Assembly (NCBI GenBank): GCA_033807775.1
Contig: CM066314.1
Span: 35,823,001 to 35,887,000, forward strand
DNA from: Saussurea involucrata
Lineage: Eukaryota > Streptophyta > Magnoliopsida > Asterales > Asteraceae
DNA length: 64,000 bases
Direction of reading: 5' to 3'
Part shown: one piece after another, positions 1 to 10,462 of the stretch
Position numbering within the stretch: the stretch's first letter is position 1
How the letters are laid out: each line of letters starts with the position of its first letter
Notes under the pieces: generated by a model
Told to the model about the DNA's origin: nothing
What the model saw: only the letters and a program-made list of their open reading frames with translations
The model's database searches: none
Translations under genes and position numbers: made by a program

Positions 1-714
1 AATGAGATTGTTGGTGAGGACAAAGGTAAAGCTGTAAGTGAAGTGTCTGTTCAATTTTACTTTAGTGCCAAACTTCCAGATCATACTGACTTTCTAATAA
101 AAGAAGAGAAACCTGAGAAGACTTTCTTCAAAGGGGAATCTTCAAAATCAGCTGAGAAAACTTCTGCTAATGATTATTATTCTAAATCTAAATCAAAACA
201 ATCATTACAGAAAAAGAAAAGAAAAACAAAAAGAAAGAAGCAAGCTAATTCTTTTCAAACTCAATAATTCAAAAGCTTACAACTCCTATTTTTCTGGTGT
301 TTCAGATCGTAATTTGAGAAACAACATACGCCTTGAGTGGAGAATAAAGGAGTCCACATAGGATGTGGCCCAGATCAAATCATCCCATGCTGTTTTAAAT
401 GTTTTAAATTCCAAGAAAGACAATTTTGTTTCAAATGTTATTAATTATGATGTTGGCAATAGACGAAAACTTGTAATTCCTTACAAGGTTTATTCAATGC
501 GACAACTGATTAATTTGGCACGTGATCAAATTTGTTGTTCTTCTTGTGGTGTGGATGATTTTATCTGCAAATCTGACTATAACCGTTGGTTTTATTCAAA
601 TGATTACTTTAACACCGGTTATAGAAAACATAATGTCAAGTCCAAACCTACTAATCCGAAAGGACCCATTTGGAAATGGGTACCTAAAACCGTCTAATTT
701 CCATTTTGCAGCCC
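1..714 (+). pseudogene. Copia gag, C-terminal remnant (RE-A)
   Basis: Broken coding sequence in more than one frame. Pieces at 43-267 (Lys/Ser-rich, ends in a basic stretch) and 365-697 are open. The second piece has a Cys-rich stretch (C-C-S-S-C, then a Cys seven residues later) and ends with a Trp-Lys-Trp-Val-Pro-Lys motif just before the protease, as is usual at the gag-protease boundary of SIRE-like Copia elements. No complete CCHC zinc knuckle is visible. The start of gag lies outside the window. The frame change between the two pieces and their place directly upstream of the protease remnant support a dead gag tail. Confidence 0.55.
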
Positions 715-869
715 AGTCATGTATGGTACTTAGATTCTAGCTGCTCAAAGCACATGACTGGAAGAAAGGAGCTGCTAGTTAATTTTGTGGAAAAGGATTG
801 TGGCAAAGTTAAGTTTGGAAACGGTCAATATTCTCCAATTTTGGGTTACGGAGATTTGTCAAAGATAAT
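715..869 (+). pseudogene. Copia aspartic protease remnant (RE-A)
   Basis: A translation of this stretch gives the Copia protease signature in the form D-S-S-C-S-K-H-M-T-G; the family usually has D-S-G-C-S-x-H-M-T-G. The catalytic Asp is present but the Gly of the D-S/T-G triad is Ser. The piece continues through a Phe-Gly-Asn-Gly and Gly-Tyr-Gly region typical of the protease flap, then hits a TGA at about 869. The next frame (from 870) continues with the end of the protease domain (G-L-G-H-N-L-F-S-I-G-Q). A dead copy, with both an active-site change and a stop. Confidence 0.65.
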
Positions 870-2999
870 GTGAGGATTACAAAAGTCAATTACGTCGAGG
901 GCTTAGGACACAATTTGTTTAGTATAGGTCAATTTTGTGATAAAGACCTAGAAGTCCATTTCAAAAAGACCCGTTGTGCAGTTCTAACCAACGGAGGAGA
1001 TGAGCTTCTAGTTGGTTCTAGTAAATCCAATCTGTACACTATTGACCTAGCAATGCTCAAGCCTAAGAACGACGTATGTTTGATGTCTAAAGCATCTTTG
1101 GAGAAAAGTTGGTTATGGCATAGACGACTATCTCATCTCAACTTCTGTTACATACAAAAACTGACGTTGGCTGACTTAGTCATAGGTCTACCAGTTCTGA
1201 AAATTGAGAAGGACAACTTCTGTACTGCTTGTGAAAATGGGAAGATGAAACGAGCTCCTCGTCCACCGAAACCCGAGCCCAGCACACACAAATCATTGGA
1301 AATCCTTCATATGGATCTCTGTGGTCCGAGGAAGACTCAGAGCATAAGCGTCAAACGATACGTGTTAGTCGCCGTCGATGACTATTCGAGATTTACATGG
1401 GTCAAGCTTCTACTGTCAAAGGATGAAACACCTGACTTGATCATCTCGTTAGTCAAACAACTTCAAGTTAATCTACAACAATCAGTTCAGACTATCAGAT
1501 CAGATAATGGGACAGAGTTTAAAAACAAGACTCTTGATGACTTCTTTAAGTCATTAGGAATAACTCATCAATATTCTACGGCCAGAACACCTCAACAGAA
1601 CGGAGTTGTTGAAAGAGGAAACCGTACACTCATTGAAGCTTCCAGAACGATGTTGTCTTATACTGATCTACCTCTGTTTCTTTGGGCTAAAGCTGTTGCA
1701 ACGGCGTGCTACACACAAAACCGTTCTATCATCCATCGACGGTTTGGCAAGACTCCATATGAATTGATTAACAATAGAAAACCGGTTATACACTACTTTC
1801 GTGTCTTTGGTTGCAGGTGTATCGTACTGAACGATAAAGACAACTTGAACAAGTTCAGTCCGAAGGGAAGTGAGGGCGTTTTCATTGGATACTCGCTCAC
1901 ATCCAAAGCATACAGAGTCTACTTCAAATTTTCCAGAACTGTGATCGAAAGTATAAATGTCAAATTTGATGAATCTGAAGAGATGGCTTCTGTGCAAAAC
2001 AGTACAGAACCCGCAATCTCCGGAATTCTAGCATCTGGACAAATCCGTCCAATGATGACTAGAACTTCAAACAAGGATCAAGCTTCCACTTCAAACTCTA
2101 ATCCTAATGAACTTGATTTATTGTTTGAACATTTTTATGATGACTATTTTGGTAGTGATAAATCTCCTTCATCTATCAATAACAGGATTCAAGTTGAAAC
2201 ACCACCAGTGCAAGCTACTATGTCAGGCCCTTCGCCGGTGCTGACTTCATCTAATACTGGTGTAACTACTCCTGCAACTTCTCCAAGGAACACAACTGTG
2301 GTATCTACACAAGCACGACAACATGAATCTACGAGTGGTGCTTCTTTATCTGGAACAACTTCGAATGTCAGTGGTCAGGTTAATAACAATGTTCCTAAAA
2401 ATTCTACTGAATCAGTTCCCGAGGCAGTGCCGATTGTCAATTCTGACAAACAACCCGCCCCACAACCGAAACCAACACTGACGATCGAATTGAACTTCGA
2501 TAAAGACCCTACTCTTGTAGACCCCAATGAAGATACTATTTCTCTCCATCCACACTCCACAAAGTGGACACGCAGTCACCCAATTGATCAGGTGATTGGT
2601 GATGTTTCTGAACCAGTGAAAACAAGATCTGCATCTGAAAACGAAGTATTATATGCACTCTTCTTAAGTCAAGTTGAGCCCTCAACAGTTCAACAAGCTT
2701 TAGAAGACCCTGACTGGTTAATTGCAATGCAAGAAGAGCTAAATCGGTTTGAAGCTCTAAAGGTGTGGAGGTTAGTTCTGCGACCCAAATGTAAGACAGT
2801 TATCAGTACCAAGTGGGTCCTAAAGAACAAGAAAGACGAAGATGGAATAATTGTGCGTAACAAAGCTCGATTAGTAGCGAAAGGGTATAGGCAACAGGAG
2901 GGGATAGATTATGATGAGACGTACGCACCGGTTGCTCGTATTGAGGAAATTCGGATGTTCCTTTCCTTTGCCCCCTACAAGAACTTCACCGTCTATTAA
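870..2999 (+). pseudogene. Copia integrase and N-terminal reverse transcriptase (RE-A)
   Basis: A 709-residue open stretch. In order: end of protease (residues ~10-40); GAG-pre-integrase zinc domain with W-H-R-R-L-S-H and C-T-A-C (HHCC); integrase core with Asp in V-A-V-D-D-Y-S, Asp in R-S-D-N-G-T-E-F and Glu in Q-N-G-V-V-E-R (DDE triad intact); a Ser/Thr/Asn-rich linker (~380-560); and the start of reverse transcriptase (W-L-I-A-M-Q-E-E-L-N, then K-A-R-L-V-A-K-G-Y). It ends at TAA 2997-2999 where the family has Gln before M-D-V-K-T-A-F, so the stop looks like CAA to TAA. The stretch has no true start of its own; it is the middle of a gag-pol polyprotein. Confidence 0.85.
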
Positions 3000-4204
3000 A
3001 TGGACGTGAAGACCGCATTCTTGAACGACGTTCTAAATGAGGAAGTGTACGTGTCTTAACCGGAAGGATTTGTGGACAAAGACTATCCAAATCACGTATA
3101 CATTCTTGACAAAGCCCTCTACGGTCTCAAACAAGCCCCCCGTGCCTGGTATGAAGTCTTATCTACCTTCCTACTAAAAGCTGGCTTTGTGAAAGGTAAA
3201 ATCGACACAACTCTGTTTACTTTGCGCGAGGAAGGTGATATCCTTTTAGTTCAGATTTATGTTGACGATATTATTTTTGGTTCGACTAACCCTGGACTTT
3301 GTACTTGGTTTTCTGGCATTATGATGACCTAGTTTCAAATGAGTATGATGGGAGAGATTAATTTCTTCCTCAGATTACAAGTCAAGGAATTCTCTACTGG
3401 TATCTTCATCAACCAGTCGAAGTATGTGTTTGACATCCTGAAGAAATTCAAGATGGAAAATTGTACGTCGATCGGTACGCCTATGGCTCCTGGATCTATG
3501 ATAGGTCCAGATCCTGACGGTATTGATGTCAATGTAAATAATTATAGAGGAATGATTGGGTCTCTAATGTATCTAACCGCTAGTCGTCTAGATATAATTT
3601 TTTCAACTTGTCTCTGTGCTAGATTTCAAGCCAAACCCAAAGAATCACACCTCGACGCCGTCAAACGAATCTTTCGATACTTGAAGGGCACTCCGTACCT
3701 AGGACTGTGTTATACCAAGGGAACCGGCTTCGAACTCACCGCATATTCAGACGCGGATCACGGAGGAAGCAAGCTGGACAGAAAGAGCACCTCGGGGCAC
3801 GTCCAGTTTTTGGGAGACAAGCTCGTGAGTTGGTCGTCTAAAAAGTAGAATTGTGTTTCAACATCTACCGCGGAAGCATAATATGTTGCCGCGGCGTGAT
3901 GTTGTTCACAAGTCCTTTGGATGAAGACCTAACTCATGGACTATGGGTTTAAATACGAGAAGATCCCCATTTACTGTGACAGCAAGAGTGCTATTGCTAT
4001 ATCTGCTAACCCTGTCCAGCACACTAAAACCAAACACATTGACATAAGGTATCATTTCATAAAAGATCATGTTGAGAAATGAACTGTTGAATTGTATTTT
4101 GTTACAACTGAGTATCAGCTTGCCGACCTCTTTACAAAAGCCTTGGATGAAAAAAGTTTCAATTTTCTAGTATCCAAGCTCGGCATGCTGAATATGAAAG
4201 TTTA
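3000..4204 (+). pseudogene. Copia reverse transcriptase C-terminus and RNase H (RE-A)
   Basis: This continues directly from the TAA at 2997 in the same frame with M-D-V-K-T-A-F-L-N. Further in-frame stops include a TAA near 3057 (again where Gln is expected before P-E-G-F) and a TAG near 3330. The catalytic Y-V-D-D box is present (about 3259-3270). RNase H follows, with Asp in A-Y-S-D-A-D-H-G-G and Y-C-D-S-K-S-A-I, and the domain ends with L-A-D-L-F-T-K-A-L. Several more stops lie between 3846 and 3935. The last stop is near 4204. Family knowledge: RT copies the RNA and RNase H removes it. This copy cannot do either without readthrough of at least five stops. Confidence 0.85.
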
Positions 4205-4441
4205 ACTTCCATATATTGATCGTACAATAGATGGAAATATTTGTATCTCAATCTAGACATCGCATCTAGATTGATACACTCAAATTTTCATCATATTCTA
4301 TTCTCAGTATATGTTATTTAAATTTTCATATCTTCGTTGTATTACAAATGTTTATTCAACTTGTTATTTTCTTTCTCTTCTTTTAATTGTCTTATCTATG
4401 ATTTGTTATGATACATGTAACTGCACAAAGGTATGTTCATG

Positions 4442-5291
4442 TGTTGGGAACTGAAGATATGCTAAGTATGGTTAGTACTGCCAGAACAACATTACTACTG
4501 CCAGATCAAGTTAGTACTGCTAGTTCAATGTTAGTGCTGCCAGAACAAAGATACTACTGCTAGTTCAAAGTTAGTACTGCTAGTTCAAGGTTAGTACTGC
4601 TAGTTCAATGTTAGTGCTGCCAGAACAAAGATACTACTGCTAGTTCAAGGAAGAACATGATTAGTACTGCTAGACAAGTTACTACTGCTGGTACATGGTT
4701 AATACTGCTGAACAAAGTTAATACTGCTGAACAAAGTTAATACTGCTGGTATATTACTACTGCTGGAATATCATTAATGCTGCTGATCAAAAGTTAGTAC
4801 TGCTTGAGAAGAATGAAGTTAATACTGCTTGTGATCAGAATTTGGTATGCGATACTTTTGGAGACAAAGAAGGAATTGATCAAGATATGTTTAACGAAGA
4901 TTTAGAAGATCAATCTTATCTTGATAGTTATCTTGTAATTATTTTTGTATAAATAGACTTCAATAGATAGCTATTAGCATACAGATGAAATACATAGATA
5001 GACGAGTTAATATACATGAGATACGTGTGAAAAAGAATTCGATATCGTTTTCAGAGAGAATTAACCTCAAGGTTTTAGAACCCTATTTCTAGAGAAGTAG
5101 AAGTCGTCTTGTTGAGCCTGTTCAACAAGATTGAGGTTTGGTTGTAATCTTGTGAGTCGATTTAGTGAATACACAAAGTGGTGAATTTTCTGTTACATTG
5201 TTCTTGATTGTGAGAATTAAAGTTCTTTTCCGCAGATTCTTTAATTCTGAATTCTAAGTATTAATTATCTTGTTAAGATTCGATCCTGACA
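4442..5291 (+). repeat. RE-B 5' LTR (850 bp)
   Basis: Direct repeat partner of 10463-11292, with TG...CA ends. The first ~400 bp (U3) are packed with variants of GTTAGTACTGCT, GTTAATACTGCT and TACTACTGCCAG, spaced by 8-15 bp. A TATA box (GTATAAATAG) lies at about 4948-4957, after which the R/U5 part has no such repeats. The ~20-bp length difference from the 3' LTR is explained mainly by one extra AACAAAGTTAATACTGCTG unit near 4710-4740. Apart from such indels the two LTRs differ by few bases, which indicates a fairly recent insertion. Confidence 0.95.
4948..4957 (+). promoter_or_regulatory. TATA box of RE-B 5' LTR
   Basis: GTATAAATAG, placed after the motif-rich U3 part and about 340 bp before the end of the LTR, the usual place for the element's promoter. 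The same sequence is in the 3' LTR at about 10949. Confidence 0.6.
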
Positions 5292-5293
5292 AG

Positions 5294-5305
5294 TGGTATC
5301 AGAGC
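5294..5305 (+). other. Primer binding site, tRNA-iMet (RE-B)
   Basis: TGGTATCAGAGC begins two bases after the CA end of the 5' LTR. It is the standard plant initiator-Met tRNA primer site for minus-strand DNA synthesis. Confidence 0.95.
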
Positions 5306-5333
5306 TTGTGTTTCTTAGAATTCGACAATTATT

Positions 5334-6923
5334 ATGGACAATTCTATTGAATCAAACAGTACTTTTGATTGGAGTGATCAAGCAGAAGAGGCAATCCAGA
5401 ATCATGCACTCATGGCAGAAGTCTCAGATATTCCTACGGAGGTAAAATCTAATCTCTGTTCTCAATCTTGTATAGACACTGTTAAAAGGTATAGAGATCA
5501 CAATAAGGGAATGTGTGATGACCTTAAGAGATTAGAAAAGGACATAAGAGATTATGTATTGATTGTTGAGAGGTTTGAAGAACAAATTAAGGCTTTTCAA
5601 GCCAATGAACTTCAACACTCATATGATACAAACTACTGGAAGTGGGAAAAGGGTGGTCTGGAGTTCCAACTGAAAGAGTCTAGGGAAGAGTGTGAGAAAC
5701 TAAAAGGAGAGCTTGAGAAAGTTAAACTTGATGTAGAAAAGTTTACTTGTGCCTCCAAAGTCATGGACAACATAATCAACTCTCAAATCCATAGTAAGTT
5801 GAAACCAGGAATAGGGTACAATGCCACACCCCCACCCTATAACAACAACTACATCCCTCCTAAGTCAGACCTATTAGAAACCAAGGATAGGAAGGACTTA
5901 CCTAAAGGAGCCACTGAAGTAGATCCATTAGATAAAGTAGTTGTTGAGGATGAGACTGACAAAGTAGGATCTGATGAGGAATGTGAAAGTCCATGTGTTA
6001 AGAACAATGAGATGAAAAGGACTGACAAGGGAAAGGGAGTTCATTATACACAGACCACTGTTGTGAACTCTAAAACTTGTGAACATTGTTCTTGCAAGAA
6101 ATCTCAAGAGAATAAGCCCCAAAAACATGATAAAAGGAGGGGAAATCAAAGAAATTGGAATAACCAGTGGGCACAAAAGCAAGGAGTTGATCTACAAAGG
6201 ATTAACAGACCAAAACCTTGTTTCATCTGTGGCAGATTGAATCATCTTGCCAAACACTGTTATTTCAATCCTATTAACCAAAGGATGAATTTTCAAAGAC
6301 CTTTTTATAAATCCAATGGTTATAGGAAGCCTGCAAGGAACCATGTGGCTAAGAAACAAGCTAAATCCAAAAGCCACATGAAGAAAAAGACTGAAAAGGA
6401 ATGTGTTACAATATGGGTTACAAAAGGCACTAAAAATAATATTGCTGCTAGCAGTGTTAGTACTGCTAACACTGTTAGTACTTCTTCAAGAGTTAGTGCT
6501 GCTAGCAGTGTTAATACTGCTAGTAATTCTTCAAAAGTTAGTGCTGTTAGCAGTATTAGTGATGCTAACACTATTAGTACTTCCTATTCAGATAATACTG
6601 CTGCTAGCAGTGTTAACTCTGTTAATACTACTTCTAGCAGTGTTAACTCTGTTAATACTGCTAACTCTGTTAGTACTGCTGATACTGCTGCTAGTACTGA
6701 TAGTGCTGCTAACAATACTGCTGCTCCCAGTGTTAGTACTGCTAGCACTGTGAGTACTTCTAAGGTTAATACTGCTTCCAGTGCTGCTAAACCAATCATA
6801 TTGACAAAGTACTCCAGTACTGCAGTACCTAAGGTTGAAAATCTCATCAAAACCAAGTGCAAGTACTTTGATGAGCAAGGGAGACCCAAGACCACTTCGG
6901 CTTGGGTTCCCAATAAAAACTAA
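5334..6923 (+). CDS. RE-B Gag polyprotein with CCHC zinc knuckle and Val-Ser/Asn-Thr-Ala repeat tail
   Basis: A 529-residue open frame whose ATG is 28 bp after the primer site. Seen: an N-terminal region rich in Glu/Lys with a likely coiled coil (residues ~65-150), a basic stretch (~255-285), and a CCHC zinc knuckle C-F-I-C-G-R-L-N-H-L-A-K-H-C (residues ~296-309), the RNA-binding signature of Gag. Residues ~369-485 are an unusual low-complexity tail of V-S-T-A, V-N-T-A, A-S-S-V and similar quartets. At DNA level this tail is an array of GTTAGTACTGCT-like 12-mers, the same motif that fills the LTR. The ORF ends with a T-S-A-W-V-P motif just before the protease fragment. It packages element RNA into particles. 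The frame is intact, so Gag may still be made. Confidence 0.85.
   Translation: MDNSIESNSTFDWSDQAEEAIQNHALMAEVSDIPTEVKSNLCSQSCIDTVKRYRDHNKGMCDDLKRLEKDIRDYVLIVERFEEQIKAFQANELQHSYDTNYWKWEKGGLEFQLKESREECEKLKGELEKVKLDVEKFTCASKVMDNIINSQIHSKLKPGIGYNATPPPYNNNYIPPKSDLLETKDRKDLPKGATEVDPLDKVVVEDETDKVGSDEECESPCVKNNEMKRTDKGKGVHYTQTTVVNSKTCEHCSCKKSQENKPQKHDKRRGNQRNWNNQWAQKQGVDLQRINRPKPCFICGRLNHLAKHCYFNPINQRMNFQRPFYKSNGYRKPARNHVAKKQAKSKSHMKKKTEKECVTIWVTKGTKNNIAASSVSTANTVSTSSRVSAASSVNTASNSSKVSAVSSISDANTISTSYSDNTAASSVNSVNTTSSSVNSVNTANSVSTADTAASTDSAANNTAAPSVSTASTVSTSKVNTASSAAKPIILTKYSSTAVPKVENLIKTKCKYFDEQGRPKTTSAWVPNKN
6439..6790 (+). repeat. 12-mer motif array inside the gag coding sequence
   Basis: Repeated GTTAGTACTGCT, GTTAATACTGCT, GTTAACTCT and AGTGCTGCT units in the plus strand, in phase with the gag codons (4 codons per unit: Val, Ser or Asn, Thr, Ala). 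It is the same motif as in the LTR (4470-4830) and in the array at 7150-7600. In the LTR the spacing is irregular; here the units often abut. Confidence 0.9.
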
Positions 6924-6937
6924 CTGATTTATCAGAT

Positions 6938-7126
6938 GTGCAGGGCAACCAACAGCTCAAGGGGAAGAGCATCTGGCATGTTGATAGTGGTTGCTCCAGG
7001 CACATGACAGGTAACATGGCCTGCCTCAAGAATTTCAGACGAATTGATGGAGGACATGTTACTTTTGAAAATAATCCTGCAGGAGGTAAGATAAGTGGTA
7101 AAAGTAAAGGTGATGTCAGAAGGTAA
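6938..7126 (+). pseudogene. Truncated Copia protease (RE-B)
   Basis: Open for 62 residues, with W-H-V-D-S-G-C-S-R-H-M-T-G: the Copia aspartic protease active site with an intact D-S-G triad. It continues for about 35 residues of normal protease sequence (F-E-N-N, G-G-K-I-S-G-K-S-K-G), then stops. Only the first third of the domain remains. The DNA then passes into a repeat array instead of the rest of pol, so the whole region from mid-protease through RNase H (usually about 3.5 kb) is missing. Active aspartic proteases of this kind work as dimers of a complete domain, so this fragment should be inactive. Confidence 0.8.
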
Positions 7127-7149
7127 GATGACATTTGAGGATTTGACAA

Positions 7150-7600
7150 ATGCAAGCAGAGTTACTACTGCTAGTACAGAGTTACTACTGCTAATGCAGA
7201 GTTACTACTGCTAATGCAGAGTTACTACTGCCAGTGCAGAGTTTCTACTGCTAGTACATATTTTCTACTGCCAGTGAGTAGTTAATACTGCTCAGTAGTT
7301 AATACTGCTTTGCAGTTAATACTGCTTAAGTAGTTAATACTGGTTTGCAGTTAATACTGCTCAGTAGTTAATACTGCTAGTGCACAGTTAATACTGCTTT
7401 GCAGTTAATACTGCTCAGTAGTTAATACTGCTAGTGCACAGTTAATACTGCTTTGCAGTTAATACTGCTTTGCAGTTAATACTGCTCAGTAGTTAATACT
7501 GCTAGTGCACAGTTAATACTGCCAATGAGTAGTTAATACTGCTTAAGTAGTTAATACCGCTTCGTGGTTAATACTGCTTATGTCGTTAATACTGCTTTTG
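7150..7600 (+). repeat. GTTAATACTGCT array between truncated pol and accessory ORF (RE-B)
   Basis: About fifteen exact copies of GTTAATACTGCT plus variants (GTTACTACTGCT, TTTCTACTGCC). They are joined by short linkers such as CAGTA, TTGCA and AGTGCACA, and some linkers recur in a higher-order pattern. The array is non-coding and ends just before the TATA box at 7621. It replaces most of pol. Confidence 0.95.
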
Positions 7601-7619
7601 AAAATCTAGGGCAAATACT

Positions 7620-7630
7620 GCTATAAATAC
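7620..7630 (+). promoter_or_regulatory. Putative private promoter (TATA box) of the RE-B accessory ORF
   Basis: GCTATAAATACC about 130 bp upstream of the ATG at 7753. The intervening leader is CT-rich (TTCTTCTCTCTCTC), as in many plant 5' UTRs. It stands directly after the motif array. Inference: it starts a separate transcript for the accessory ORF. Confidence 0.55.
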
Positions 7631-7752
7631 CCCTGTTTGCCCGCCAAAGTTCATAACGACTCTTCGCATTAACTTCTTCTCTCTCTCATTCTAACCCCTT
7701 CTCCCTAGAATCTCTGTGTTTTCTTTACAAATCCTCAGGAAGCACAACGATT

Positions 7753-10398
7753 ATGGAGTTTGTCGACGAGCATAATGAGATTGCAATGCTTCAGAAGCCG
7801 AAGCAGGCCGAAGGATTTCATGAAATTGTGGATTTTCTCAAGTCCACTCATATTTCGTATGCCCTAACGGTGAATCCGACAATATACATCGAGCATCAGA
7901 CGCAATTCTGGGCCAATGCCACCGTAGAATCCGAAGATGGGCATAAAGTCATTCAAACAAGGGTATGTGACAAACCCTTGAAAGTTTCAGAAGAACTCAT
8001 TCGCATCACTCTTCGACTAGATGATGCCTCAGGTATATCTTCTATTCCCAATGAAGAACTCTTCTCAACTTTACAAAGAATGGGGTATGAAGGTCCCATT
8101 GGAGTTTTTAAATTCTACAAGTCAAAGTTTTTTACTCAATGGAGATTCTTTGTTCATACCTTAATGCATTGTATTTCAAAGAAAACTACTGGATGGAGTG
8201 AGTTCAGCAGTACTATTGCTTATGCTCTAGTCTGCTTAGCCACTAACAGGAAGTTTAATTTTTCTCAAATGATTTTCAATGATATTGTGGCAAACCTGGA
8301 ATCCAAAAAGCGTTTCTATATGTATCCAAGGTTTGTTCAGGAAGTAATTACCAAGGAATTGACGGATATGCCTAAATTTGATGAGGTATATGTGCCAAAA
8401 TCCCCTAAAGGGAAGGTTTTTTCAAATATGAAAAGACTTCCTAGGGACTCGGAAGGAGTTGACACACCATTGTTCTCTACAATGATGGTTGTGTCCCACA
8501 CATTTGAAGGTATGGCATCAGGGTCAAGGCCCTCATTAGACACACCCTCTGATGACCAATCCCAACCTTCCATCACAAAAGACATCCCTCAGTCTATTCT
8601 TGAACGACCCACTCCCACAATAACCAAAAGGTTTGAAAGAAGAAAGGTACACAAGGTTCCTTCCCTTGATGTATCTCCTAAGAGCCCGAAGCGTTTAAGC
8701 CCTCTGTTGGAGCATTCTCCAATGGAGAATATCGAAAGGGAAACCACAGGGGTGTCTCCCAACCCCAAGAAGGTGCTCACTAAGGAGAAGGTTGAGCATG
8801 TGAGTCGCAAGGCTGCCACTACTTCTGCTAGCAAAGAGAAGGCCAGTGGTAAAATAACTAAGCCCTTCCTCACGGCAACTCAGGGTGAGAAATCATCCAG
8901 AGGTCCCAGGTGCCAAGAAACCAAGGGGGTAGGTAGTGCTTTTGCTAGGCAAGAGACACCTGCTAAAACTTCCAATGATCCTTTAAGGGAGGTAAAAACT
9001 CCTAAACAGGGTGAGGATAGATATACGTACGAGGAATTGATGGAAACTATTGCAAATATCAACATTGAGGTCATGGATCAGAAAAAGGAAATTGATGAAC
9101 TCAAGAAAGTGGTCCTCTATCAAAACTCACAGCTTGAGAAGCAAAGGAAGATGATCACTAAGTTGATGCACAGAATGAAGAGAGCTCAGTTTGTCCTTAG
9201 GAGAAGAAACCCTACCAATGATGCTTCCAAAAAGGGGGAGTCAGACTCTGATCTAAACATGGAGGATGCAAACATTGAGGGGGAGTATGAGTATAAGGTT
9301 GAGGGGGAGACTGAGGAGGCTGCAGATATTACAAAGGAAGCAGAAACAGAAACAGCAGCAGAAACCGTTACTGCTGCTGATATTACAAAGGAAGCAGAAA
9401 CAGAAACAGCAGCAGAAACCGTTACTGCTGCTGATATTACAAAGGAAGCAGAAACAGAACCAGCAGCAGAAACGGTTACTGCTGTTTCTGCAAAAGAAGT
9501 AGAAACAGATAATGCTGCTGAAAAACAAAAGACAGCAGAAACTGTTAGTGCTACTGAGAGCCTCAAAGAAGAAACAGCTGAAACCACTCCTGAAGCTGTT
9601 AAAACTTTTAAAAGAATAAAGATGGTGTCAACCAAAAGGTAACGAACAAAGTCCACATCTTCGAAGAAGAAAGATGTAAAGAAGCCAAGGGTGGATCCAA
9701 CTGTAGAAGAAGCCCAGGAGGAAGCAGTAAAAGAGAAATCTGATCCAAAAGTTGCTGAAGAAGAAGTGGCAACTTCATCAGGTCAACCAAGCAATGTACA
9801 ATCACAATCAAATGCTCAATGTGATGTGTATATAACTGTGGTTGATACTAATCCAATCAAGACTACACCATTGTCTTCCATGCCTCCTGAAATCATCTTC
9901 TGGCACACATTGAAAGATGGAAGAAAGGAGTTCATCAGAATCAAAAGGGCAGATGGAAAGTTTGAAGTTTGTCCTACTTGGGGAAAACTTATCAGAACAT
10001 GCTCTAGATCTGACCTGGAAGAGATGTTCAAGGTGGGAATGAGGCTATATGGAAACATGCTGACAGAGCAAGGTATGTCTATCACAAAGATGGTTCTTGA
10101 ATACTTGTGCTTAATGTTCAAACCAGAAGCAGTTCAACATTTGATGGCAAGGAATTTTCAAGTCATTACCAACTGGATGTTCATTGAGAATTGTGGAGTG
10201 TATGTCATCTCTCTTGACAATACATTTCATGAATATTATTTGGTGGATGTTGTATACAAGCACAGCATGAAAAAGTTGAAAGGAATGCTGCATGCTAAGT
10301 TGGTGAGTGACAAAGACTCTAAAATGGCAAGATACCTTGTAAAAAGGATTCTCAATCAAAGTCTGGGATTGGATCCAAATTTATGCGTTGATGACTAG
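7753..10398 (+). pseudogene. RE-B accessory ORF (aORF), one in-frame stop
   Basis: An open frame from ATG 7753 to TAG at 10398, broken only by a TAA at 9640-9642 (codon 630 of about 882); both halves are in the same frame. Seen: an N-terminal globular part (residues 1-~215) with a Q-F-W-A-N-A motif; a long charged, Ser/Pro-rich middle; a likely coiled coil near residues 425-475; a 54-bp tandem repeat (three copies, 9328-9480) read as an 18-residue acidic Ala/Glu/Thr unit; and a C-terminal globular part with F-I-R-I-K-R-A-D-G. I see no signal peptide, membrane segment, protease or polymerase motif. The same architecture occurs in RE-A's second ORF. I recall similar proteins only as uncharacterised ORFs in Asteraceae retrotransposons. 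Function unknown. Confidence 0.75.
9328..9480 (+). repeat. 54-bp coding tandem repeat in the RE-B accessory ORF
   Basis: Three near-perfect copies of a 54-bp unit. Each encodes 18 residues of Ile-Thr-Lys-Glu-Ala-Glu-Thr type followed by Val-Thr-Ala-Ala-Asp. Part of the unit (GTTACTGCTGCTGATATTAC) resembles the element's 12-mer. Confidence 0.9.
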
Positions 10399-10450
10399 GT
10401 TTTGGAAGCATCATCTGAAGAACTTAACTTCTCATCCTGAAAAGTCAAGT

Positions 10451-10462
10451 TAGGGGGAGATT
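10451..10462 (+). other. Polypurine tract (RE-B)
   Basis: TTAGGGGGAGAT lies directly before the TG of the 3' LTR; it is the plus-strand primer site. Confidence 0.9.

Noticed and set aside
6320..6913. Leu/Val-rich ORFs on both strands opposite or out of frame with gag
   Set aside because: They are shadows of the GTTAGTACTGCT array; the repeat lacks stops in several frames, so long low-complexity ORFs arise by default.
4470..7600. Regularly spaced repeats as a CRISPR-like array
   Set aside because: The repeated word is only 12 bases with variable linkers that themselves repeat, lies in a plant LTR element, and there are no cas genes.
9186..9656. Minus-strand Ser/Val-rich ORFs over the RE-B accessory ORF
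   Set aside because: Reverse frames of the 54-bp coding repeat; no start context or domain.
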